13,741 nt of DNA from Firmicutes bacterium UBA5496. GTDB taxonomy: Bacteria > Bacillota > Proteinivoracia > UBA4975. Of this stretch, positions 1-5,681 are shown one piece after another (within the stretch, counting starts at the first letter, position 1; each line of letters starts with the position of its first letter). The translations under genes and the position numbers were made by a program. The notes beneath the pieces were generated by a model. It worked only from the letters and a program-made list of their open reading frames with translations. It made no database searches and was not told where the DNA came from. Location: NCBI GenBank assembly GCA_002427015.1, contig DIPE01000037.1, positions 6,332 through 20,072 of the forward strand, given 5' to 3'.

Positions 1-183
1 ATTAACTATCTTCTCTACAGGGCTATGAGTGACGGCTTCCAATTTTCCTTTACATTGCCCTGGGTCAGTTATATAGTAGCTATGGTGTCGGTGTTTGCGA
101 TTGTGTTTATCACTATGCTGTATTCCAGCCTTAAAATAAAGAAAGAGAACATCATTGATTCCCTGAAAAATGAAAATATGTAG
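1..183 (+). CDS. FtsX-like ABC transporter permease, C-terminal fragment
   Basis: An open frame enters from the left edge and ends at the TAG at 181-183, giving 60 residues and no start. It reads as a short extracytoplasmic stretch (YRAMSDGFQFSFTLPWVSY), one hydrophobic helix (about residues 24-42) and a basic cytoplasmic tail containing KIKKENIIDSLKNE. That layout, with a last membrane helix followed by a Lys-rich 'K..NI.DSLKNE' end, is typical of FtsX/MacB-type permeases, where the motif closes the protein. Such permeases pair with an ATPase to move lipoproteins or peptides, or to transmit mechanical signals to cell-wall enzymes. The ATPase partner is not in the window, so substrate and subfamily cannot be said. 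The family call is fairly safe for such a short piece, but it rests on the tail pattern alone. Confidence 0.72.
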   Translation: MNYLLYRAMSDGFQFSFTLPWVSYIVAMVSVFAIVFITMLYSSLKIKKENIIDSLKNENM

Positions 184-215
184 GTCGAGATTAGCAATGG
201 GGTACTAGAAAAGTG

Positions 216-221
216 TATAAT
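216..221 (+). promoter_or_regulatory. possible -10 box upstream of the LTA synthase-like gene
   Basis: A perfect TATAAT lies 26 bases before the GTG at 248, in the 64-bp gap after the permease. No good -35 box sits at 17 bp; the nearest is TTAGCA at 191-196 with a 19-bp spacer. The gap is short, so read-through from the permease gene is also possible. Confidence 0.35.
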
Positions 222-247
222 TATATCTGGATTTCGTTTAAAGGCAG

Positions 248-2203
248 GTGGCTGATTTGAAACTATTGACTTGGCTTGACAAACGACCGTTGCCTCAATG
301 TGCCAGCATCTCCATGCTGCTGAATCTCTTGGTGGAAATACTCAGCCGGCGTTCAATCGTTGCCGGATTAGGGTTCCTGTTTGCGAACCCTTTGCTCTTC
401 TTATATAACGCTGCCATTATTCTGCTAACCCTGTCTGTATCTATGGCATGCAAAAGGCGTCACTTCGTCCTGATTTTTATTTCAGTAATCTGGCTTGGCC
501 TGGGGGTTGCCAATTGCGTTTTGCTGGGATTTCGGACGACCCCGCTTGCATTTATTGACTTTCAACTCTTAAAATCTGTGGACAGCATCATCACGATGTA
601 CCTCAATCAGATTGAGATAATATTGATCTCCCTGGCATTTTTGGGCCTCCTTGCCGGCATCATTATTGCCTGGAAAAGGACCCCGAAAAAAAAGCCCAAA
701 CTGCTGGCAGCCATTTCCGCAGTGATTGCCATAGCTGTCTTTGTTGCCTCCTCGACCTCTTTTCTTGTCAGTGCTCAGGCCCTTGCAGAGAATTTTGGCA
801 ACTTGGCTGATGCCTACAAGGATTATGGCTTTGCGTACTGTTTTTCCCGCAGCCTCCTGGACCGGGGCATTGATAAGCCCGATAGTTACTGTGAGGAAGA
901 GATCGCTGGAATCTTAGGGGCGATTGACGCCGACGGGACACTGACGCCAGAGCTTACCCCGAATATTATCATGGTGCAGATGGAATCGTTTTTTGATGTC
1001 AATTATCTTGAGGAGCTGAGTTTTTCCGAGAATCCAGTGCCTATCTTCACAAAACTGAAAGAAAGCGGGGCCCATGGTTTCTTAACCGTTCCCTCCATAG
1101 GCGCAGGCACGGCCAATACAGAATTTGAGATACTCACCGGCATGAACCTTGCTTATTTTGGCGCAGGGGAGTACCCCTACAAATCGGTATTGCAAAAAGA
1201 GACCTGCGAAAGCATTTGCTATAATCTGAGGGAGTTGGGCTATACAAATCATGCTATTCATAATCACGAGGGCACATTTTATCAACGGCATATGGTTTTT
1301 TCCAATTTAGGCTTTGATACCTATACATCCCTGGAGTATATGAACAATGTGGGATATACTCCTATTGGCTGGGCCAAGGATGCTGTTTTGTCAGGAGAGG
1401 TGGTCAAGGCGCTGGCTTCCACCCCGGGGCAGGACTTCGTCTACGCCATTACAGTTCAGGCTCACGGCAAATTTCCCCAAGAAGCCACTGAGGAAATGCA
1501 GCCAATTACGGTTGCTGGCATCGAAGAAGAAAAGACTCAGTATGCCTTTGAGTACTTTGTCAATCAGCTCCATGAAACTGACGCTTTTATCAGCGCCCTG
1601 ATATCTGAGCTTGAGGCCTATAAAGAACCTGTAGTTTTAGTCATGTTTGGCGATCATTTGCCCAGCTTGGGCATTGAAAACGAAGATTTGCTTAACGGAG
1701 ACAGGTTTGAAACGGAGTATGCAGTTTGGAGCAATTTCCCGCTGAAAGTACACAGTCAAGACTTAAGGTCCTACCAGCTGAGTGCCTACATATTGCAACA
1801 GCTTGGTATCAACAACGGAATTCTGACTAAGCTCCATCAAACCTTATCTGAGCAAGAAAACTATCAGGCGGCCTTAGAATTAATGGAATATGATATGGTT
1901 TGCGGTGAGCATATCGCCTATGGCGGCATAAGCCCCCATTTGCCCACTGAGCTGCAGATGGGAGTTTCTGAGATTAAAGTCTCAGGCATCAGGTGGGAGA
2001 ATGAAAATGCTTATGTCCTCGGCGAAGGATTTACCGAGTGGAGCCAGGTCATTATTGACGGCAATCAAGTTAACACCATGTTTATTGATGGCAAGACCTT
2101 AATGATTGCGGCTGAGGAGATCGTTTCCGGCGCTGACCTGGTTGTAGCCCAGATTGGCGATAAGACAATCTTGAGCGAAACAAACATATTTCAATGTCCT
2201 TAA
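248..2203 (+). CDS. LTA synthase family protein (membrane phosphoglycerol transferase, sulfatase fold) with C-terminal IPT-like tail
   Basis: Members of this family transfer glycerol phosphate from phosphatidylglycerol to a growing teichoic-acid-type polymer or glycolipid on the outer face of the membrane. The N-terminal 175 residues hold about four hydrophobic helices (near 37-66, 71-95, 121-141, 153-175). A sulfatase-fold ectodomain follows. Its expected active-site residues are visible: E246 in QMESFFD, the nucleophile candidate T288 in GAGTANTEFE, H338/H340 in HNHEGTFYQ, H406 in QAHG, and D469-H470 in VMFGDHLPS. These match the Glu, Thr, Asp-His metal and nucleophile set known for LtaS. 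After the catalytic domain, residues 570-651 form an extra beta-rich module (YVLGEGFTEWSQVIIDG) like an IPT/TIG fold. Start: GTG at 248 is used for numbering, but TTG at 257 has the better-placed ribosome binding site (AGGTG at 246-250, 6-bp spacer) and may be the true start, giving 648 residues. Polymer type is not decided by sequence. Confidence 0.9.
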   Translation: MADLKLLTWLDKRPLPQCASISMLLNLLVEILSRRSIVAGLGFLFANPLLFLYNAAIILLTLSVSMACKRRHFVLIFISVIWLGLGVANCVLLGFRTTPLAFIDFQLLKSVDSIITMYLNQIEIILISLAFLGLLAGIIIAWKRTPKKKPKLLAAISAVIAIAVFVASSTSFLVSAQALAENFGNLADAYKDYGFAYCFSRSLLDRGIDKPDSYCEEEIAGILGAIDADGTLTPELTPNIIMVQMESFFDVNYLEELSFSENPVPIFTKLKESGAHGFLTVPSIGAGTANTEFEILTGMNLAYFGAGEYPYKSVLQKETCESICYNLRELGYTNHAIHNHEGTFYQRHMVFSNLGFDTYTSLEYMNNVGYTPIGWAKDAVLSGEVVKALASTPGQDFVYAITVQAHGKFPQEATEEMQPITVAGIEEEKTQYAFEYFVNQLHETDAFISALISELEAYKEPVVLVMFGDHLPSLGIENEDLLNGDRFETEYAVWSNFPLKVHSQDLRSYQLSAYILQQLGINNGILTKLHQTLSEQENYQAALELMEYDMVCGEHIAYGGISPHLPTELQMGVSEIKVSGIRWENENAYVLGEGFTEWSQVIIDGNQVNTMFIDGKTLMIAAEEIVSGADLVVAQIGDKTILSETNIFQCP

Positions 2204-2240
2204 GGCAGAGTATGGGGAAAGATAATATTCTATAATGATA

Positions 2241-2273
2241 AATACCCCTCCTGGTATTGCCAGGGGGGGTATT
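2241..2273. terminator. hairpin between convergent genes, probable bidirectional terminator
   Basis: The arms AATACCCCTCCTGG (2241-2254) and CCAGGGGGGGTATT (2260-2273) pair over 14 positions, with one G-T wobble and a 5-base loop. The hairpin lies between the ends of the LTA synthase-like gene (+) and the first serpin (-), where a shared terminator is expected. Neither side has a long T run, so intrinsic termination may be incomplete. Confidence 0.6.
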
Positions 2274-2296
2274 GCATAGTTGTGATTCTTAGGGAG

Positions 2297-3544
2297 TCAG
2301 TCTGCTATTTCCATTACAGCGCCAATGAAGACTGGCAGTTTGCTGGCGTTGTCAATTATCGCATAGACAAAGGGCCGCTCCAGCCTTACAACTTTTGTCT
2401 CCATAACGGAACCACACTTCATCTCAACCTTAGTCACGGCGCCGGCTTTTGTGCCCAGCTCATCCACTTGAATAAAGGTTTTATGCAGCACTTCTCCGAT
2501 ATAGATATTGCCTCCTGCAGACTTGCCCAGCTTGCTGAAGTCTGCCGCCTCAGGCGAAAATGCTGTAGGCATGCCCAAATTCAGGAGGGCGGCGTTCATT
2601 TGGATGGTATAGTCATAACTGAATTTTGGCAAGGCGGCGCTGACGGCGGTATTAACAGCGCCGTCAATTGTCTGCAGAAAACCTTCCCCCGTAAGCCCTT
2701 GGATATAGTCTCCGACTGTAATCCCTTCATTTGGGAGCAGGGCGACGAAACTGTATTTATTGTCGGCATAGGGCTTGATAAAGCCTGTGGCTCGGCCATC
2801 ATCCAAATAGATGCTTTCCTCCGAGTGCATAAACTCTGCAGTTTGATTTGTGCCGTCAAGGTTGGTAAACTCGCCCTGATGGATGTTGTTTTTTTTGTAA
2901 ACCGTGTCCCACTGAGCATCAAACACAACGGCGTTGATGAGGTACATGACGGCAGCTGGGGATATTTGATCCAGTATTTTATCAATCATGCCATCGGTAT
3001 TCTCTTTGACCCAATTGTTTATATCCTTCAGGGTCTGGCCGTCGAAAGGGGATTTATAGGCGGCGGCATTGTAGTAATCGGCATTCTTTTGGAGAAAGTC
3101 CCTTTCTACAAGCAGTTGGTCTTCGTCTTCTTGGAACCAGATAGAATTGGCGATGTCGACTCTGGCTTTTTTATCCCTGGGCAAATTTTGGACATAGCTG
3201 AATAAGTACTCATTTAGTTCCTCCAGGCCAATATCTCCCCCAAGAACTGTTTCCATTTCTGAGAGGGTCTGGGTGTCGGCGCCGTTTGCCGTCATGGCCA
3301 GGGCCAGCAGCACGGAAAGGGGAGAGATAAGAGAATTTTTCTCTTCACTGCTTGTTTTCTTGAAAAGCTCAAGGGAGAAATCTGCAGTATTGCCAATAAA
3401 CTTGGTATCGGTATTTTTCCCCTGTACGCTTTTGCCTGAGACACCAGTCATCAGGTCCGCCGCCTGCACAGCGGGGACGCAGGCAGACAGATTTACAGTG
3501 ATTGCCGCAAGCAGGAGCAAGCTAAGCGCTATTTTGAAGGCCAT
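2297..3544 (-). CDS. lipoprotein serpin (serine protease inhibitor), copy 1
   Basis: This is a full-length serpin of 415 residues. Serpins trap proteases by offering a reactive-centre loop that inserts into a beta-sheet after cleavage. The N-terminus is a lipoprotein signal peptide with lipobox L19-S-A-C22, so the inhibitor should be anchored on the outer membrane face. Family marks in order: NSLISPLSVLLALAMTANGA, ANSIWF, LINAVVFDAQW, ALPKFSYDY, the hinge ELGTKAGAVT (P15 Gly, P14 Thr, small P12-P10), and the closing RPFVYAIIDN...PVFIGAVMEI. The small-residue hinge argues for a working inhibitor. The bait region K376-M381 (KCGSVM; bases 2402-2419) contains a cysteine. Start: a longer reading from TTG at 3565 exists. 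ATG at 3544 is chosen because AAAGGATGG lies just upstream, as in the second copy, and because it gives a clean signal peptide. It lies 50 bp after the second serpin, with no terminator between, so the two are probably co-transcribed. The protease target is unknown. Confidence 0.93.
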   Translation of the reverse strand: MAFKIALSLLLLAAITVNLSACVPAVQAADLMTGVSGKSVQGKNTDTKFIGNTADFSLELFKKTSSEEKNSLISPLSVLLALAMTANGADTQTLSEMETVLGGDIGLEELNEYLFSYVQNLPRDKKARVDIANSIWFQEDEDQLLVERDFLQKNADYYNAAAYKSPFDGQTLKDINNWVKENTDGMIDKILDQISPAAVMYLINAVVFDAQWDTVYKKNNIHQGEFTNLDGTNQTAEFMHSEESIYLDDGRATGFIKPYADNKYSFVALLPNEGITVGDYIQGLTGEGFLQTIDGAVNTAVSAALPKFSYDYTIQMNAALLNLGMPTAFSPEAADFSKLGKSAGGNIYIGEVLHKTFIQVDELGTKAGAVTKVEMKCGSVMETKVVRLERPFVYAIIDNASKLPVFIGAVMEIAD

Positions 3545-3594
3545 TAATGGACACCATCCTTTCAAATTTGACAGAATGTGAATAGTGACCTGGA

Positions 3595-4845
3595 TTAGTC
3601 TGCGATTTCCATTACGGTGCCAATGAAGACCGGCAGTTTGCTGGCGTTGTCAATGATGGCATAGACAAAGGGACGGTTAAGGACTACGACTTTGGTCTCG
3701 ATGTAAGCTTCATCTTGCATCTCAACTTTTGTCACCGCGCCGGCTCTTGTGCCCAGCTCATCTACTTGGATAAAGGTTTTGTGAAGCACTTCGCCGATAA
3801 AGATGTTTCCTCTAGTTGATTTGCCCAGCTTGCTAAAATCAGCCTGGAGTGGTGAAAAGGCTTGGGGCATGCCCATGGCTTTAAGGGCGGCATTCATTTG
3901 GATTTTATAGTCATAACTGAACTTGGGCAAAGCGGCGCTGACAGCGGTAGTGACGGCGCCGTTAATTGTCTGCAAAAAACCTTCGCCGGAAAGCATGTCA
4001 ATATAGTCGCCGATAGCAATGTCCTCATTGGGGAGGAGGGCGACAAAGCTGTACTTGTTGCCGGCATAGGGCTTGATAAAACCTGTTGCCCGGCCATCAT
4101 CAAGATAGATATTTTCTTCGGAATGCATGAACTCTGCCTTTTGTGTGCTGCCACCGATGGCGGTAAAGGAACCCTCGGAGATGTTTGCTTTGTTGTAAAC
4201 CGTTTCCCATTCGGCGTCAAACGCAACGGCATTGATAAGGTACATGATGGTATCATCCTCAATTTGATCGAGGATTTTATCAATCATGCCATCGGTATTT
4301 TCTTTGACCCAACTGTTTATATCCTTTAGGGTCTGGCCGTCGAAAGGGGATTTATAGGCGGCGGCGTTGTAATAGTCCGCATTCTTCTGGAGAAAGTCCT
4401 TTTCCACTGTCAGGCGGTTTTCGTCTTCCCGAAACCAGATGGAATTTGCCACTGTGAGCTTAGACTTCTTTTCATTGGGCAAATTACGGACATAGCTGTA
4501 TAAATACTCATTTAGTTCTTCAAGGCCAATATCTCTCCCCAAAACCCTTTCCATTTCCGAGAGGGTTTGGGAGTCTGCGCCGTTAGCCGTCATGGCCAGG
4601 GCCAGCAGCACGGAAAGGGGAGAGATGAGAGAATTTTTCTCTTGGCTGATTGTTTTCTTGAAAAGCGCAAGGGAGAAATCTGCTGTATTGCCAATAAACT
4701 TGGCATCGGCGTTTTTTCCCTGGACTGTTTTGCCGGAGATGCCTGCCATCAGGTCTGCAGCCTGCACAGTGGGCGCGCATGCAGTCAGGTTAAGTGTAAT
4801 TGCCGCAAGCAAAAGAATGCTGAATGCTATTGTCAAGGCCTTCAT
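3595..4845 (-). CDS. lipoprotein serpin (serine protease inhibitor), copy 2
   Basis: This 416-residue serpin is the first gene of the minus-strand pair and a close paralogue of the one downstream. The signal peptide ends in lipobox L20-T-A-C23, which predicts a lipid-anchored surface protein. It shows the serpin marks NSLISPLSVLLALAMTANGA (71-90), ANSIWF (133-138), LINAVAFDAEWE (203-214), ALPKFSYDY (305-313), hinge ELGTRAGAVT (363-372) and RPFVYAIIDN (391-400). The predicted bait segment is Q377-I382 (QDEAYI; bases 3700-3717), acidic where the other copy has KCGSVM. Over the last 57 residues the copies match at 47 positions, and 6 of the 10 differences fall in this one run. The ribosome binding site AAAGGATGG precedes ATG at 4845. 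About 300 bp of divergent intergenic DNA upstream should hold the promoter, but I see no convincing -35/-10 pair. Inhibitory function is inferred from the hinge; the target is unknown. Confidence 0.93.
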   Translation of the reverse strand: MKALTIAFSILLLAAITLNLTACAPTVQAADLMAGISGKTVQGKNADAKFIGNTADFSLALFKKTISQEKNSLISPLSVLLALAMTANGADSQTLSEMERVLGRDIGLEELNEYLYSYVRNLPNEKKSKLTVANSIWFREDENRLTVEKDFLQKNADYYNAAAYKSPFDGQTLKDINSWVKENTDGMIDKILDQIEDDTIMYLINAVAFDAEWETVYNKANISEGSFTAIGGSTQKAEFMHSEENIYLDDGRATGFIKPYAGNKYSFVALLPNEDIAIGDYIDMLSGEGFLQTINGAVTTAVSAALPKFSYDYKIQMNAALKAMGMPQAFSPLQADFSKLGKSTRGNIFIGEVLHKTFIQVDELGTRAGAVTKVEMQDEAYIETKVVVLNRPFVYAIIDNASKLPVFIGTVMEIAD

Positions 4846-5152
4846 TGGACACCATCCTTTCTAGTTGAGAGAAATAACGGATATTTGACGCTGATGTTCC
4901 TGTTACAGGTTAGATGGGCTTTGCGCCTCTTTAGTTCGATATTCCCAGATGTTTTTCCACTAGAGATTTCACGGGCGGCCATATTAAATAGCTTTTTGGC
5001 TTGAGAGTCGCCAGGTTAAAAATCGCCTCCTAAGAATTCTTATGTCTTAAGTTCTGTGCCGAGCCAGATAATCCTGCAATGCATAGGCAGCGGCACTAAA
5101 TGATATGCGCTCCCCAGCGATTTATATCAGATATAAAGAAAGAATAGGATAT
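4846..5152. other. divergent intergenic region between serpins and the marR operon (left part)
   Basis: I find no convincing gene here. On the minus strand, the roughly 180-nt leader of the serpins could fold: CTCTAGT pairs with ACTAAAGAG (plus-strand limits 4927-4965), and CCTGTTACAGG at 4899-4909 is a perfect short palindrome. It also contains GCGCAAAGCC (minus; 4917-4926), which resembles one piece of c-di-GMP-I riboswitches, but the rest of that motif is missing. Further right, GTGCCG (5056-5061) and CGGCAC (5091-5096) frame a nested CTGC/GCAG pair. TTTATAT-CAG-ATATAAA (5121-5137) is a 7-bp inverted repeat just upstream of the marR promoter. Promoter position for the serpins is undecided. 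Confidence 0.5.
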
Positions 5153-5181
5153 TTGACTTTTAGGCCTCGAGGGATTATAAT
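5153..5181 (+). promoter_or_regulatory. sigma-A type promoter of the marR-ABC exporter operon
   Basis: TTGACT (5153-5158) and TATAAT (5176-5181) are separated by exactly 17 bp, 48 bp before the marR start codon. Five of six -35 bases and all six -10 bases match the housekeeping consensus. Confidence 0.88.
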
Positions 5182-5209
5182 TAACCGGCTTAACTATTAA
5201 GCTGGTTAA
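5181..5209. promoter_or_regulatory. inverted-repeat operator, probably bound by the MarR regulator
   Basis: The arms TTAACCGGCTTA (5181-5192) and TAAGCTGGTTAA (5198-5209) are inverted repeats matching at 11 of 12 positions around a 5-bp centre. The element starts at the last base of the -10 box and covers the expected transcription start, so a bound dimer would block transcription. Autoregulation by the first gene of the operon is the usual MarR arrangement; the binding itself is inferred. Confidence 0.75.
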
Positions 5210-5228
5210 GAATCCGAGGTGATTATTA

Positions 5229-5681
5229 ATGGAACCCAGCAATGATATGCCTTACAGGCTGATGCAAGCTTTCTTTCAGCTCCACAGGCAGAAGATGAAT
5301 TCCGGCCCCGTGCAGGGGTTAAACCCTGGCGAGATGCGGGTGCTGCGCAGCATCAAGCGGCTGGATGCCGGGCAGGGGGTAATGGTTTCCGAACTGAGCG
5401 GGCAGTTAAAAGTCTCTTCCCCTTTCATAACCCAGATGACCAATAGTCTGGTAAAACAAGGTCTGGCGGATCGGTCTCCCGACCCCGCCGACCGGCGGGC
5501 TGTGCGCTTGCGGGTCACTCCCCGGGGAAATCAGCTTATCGCCAAGGCTTCCCGGGAATTTATCGCCCATTTTGAGGGGTTGGTTCAGCACCTAGGTCCT
5601 GAACAGAGCGGGGAATTGCTCCGGCTGCTGCACCAAGTATATCAGTATTTTGAGTCTGTGGAGGTAGGCAAAAGTGATTAA
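5229..5681 (+). CDS. MarR-family transcriptional regulator
   Basis: This 150-residue winged helix-turn-helix protein has the normal MarR size. Residues 1-30 form the N-terminal dimer helix, and about 31-60 lead into the DNA-binding domain (LNPGEMRVLRSI...VMVSELSGQL). The recognition helix is near 62-77 (VSSPFITQMTNSLVKQ). The wing carries the family pattern DRSPDPADRRAVRLRVTPRG (81-100), with the conserved D88-R89-R90 group. The C-terminal helix completes the dimer interface. The ATG is preceded by CGAGGTGAT. It is the first gene of a three-gene operon and overlaps the start of the exporter gene by 8 bp, so it very likely represses the exporter and itself through the inverted repeat over its promoter and releases on binding a small hydrophobic ligand. 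I see no cysteine, so thiol-based redox sensing (OhrR type) is unlikely. The ligand cannot be predicted. Confidence 0.92.
   Translation: MEPSNDMPYRLMQAFFQLHRQKMNSGPVQGLNPGEMRVLRSIKRLDAGQGVMVSELSGQLKVSSPFITQMTNSLVKQGLADRSPDPADRRAVRLRVTPRGNQLIAKASREFIAHFEGLVQHLGPEQSGELLRLLHQVYQYFESVEVGKSD

Larger units (their letters stand above)
2297..4860. repeat. tandem direct duplication of the serpin gene
   Basis: Two head-to-tail copies about 1.3 kb apart (offset 1298-1301 bp) cover the whole coding region and the ribosome binding site. Minus-strand AAAGGATGGTGTCCA is identical before both starts (plus-strand 3548-3562 and 4846-4860). Long DNA stretches are identical, for example the stretch containing GGTCTGGCCGTCGAAAGGGG near 3032 and 4332. 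The copies differ by a codon indel and scattered substitutions, so the duplication is not brand new. Confidence 0.9.

Noticed and set aside
2282..3205. 307-codon plus-strand open frame opposite the first serpin
   Set aside because: It is antisense to a clear serpin gene, has no ribosome binding site, and its length follows from the serpin's codon use; a similar antisense frame lies opposite the second copy (3862-4329).
3523..3565. Start of the first serpin at TTG 3565
   Set aside because: It would place the ribosome binding site inside the gene; the ATG at 3544 matches the paralogue's leader and signal peptide.
2297..4860. Mobile element origin of the serpin repeat
   Set aside because: No transposase, terminal inverted repeats or target-site duplications were seen; simple tandem duplication explains it.
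4890..4970. Canonical c-di-GMP-I (GEMM) riboswitch before the serpins
   Set aside because: Only the GCGCAAAGCC piece and a nearby CTAA are present; the two other conserved blocks are absent, so it is kept only as a weak finding.
5047..5120. Minus-strand open frame ending AAAYALQDYLARHRT, possible gene remnant
   Set aside because: Only about 24 codons, an in-frame stop upstream and no start codon or ribosome binding site; it overlaps a hairpin-forming stretch and may be chance.
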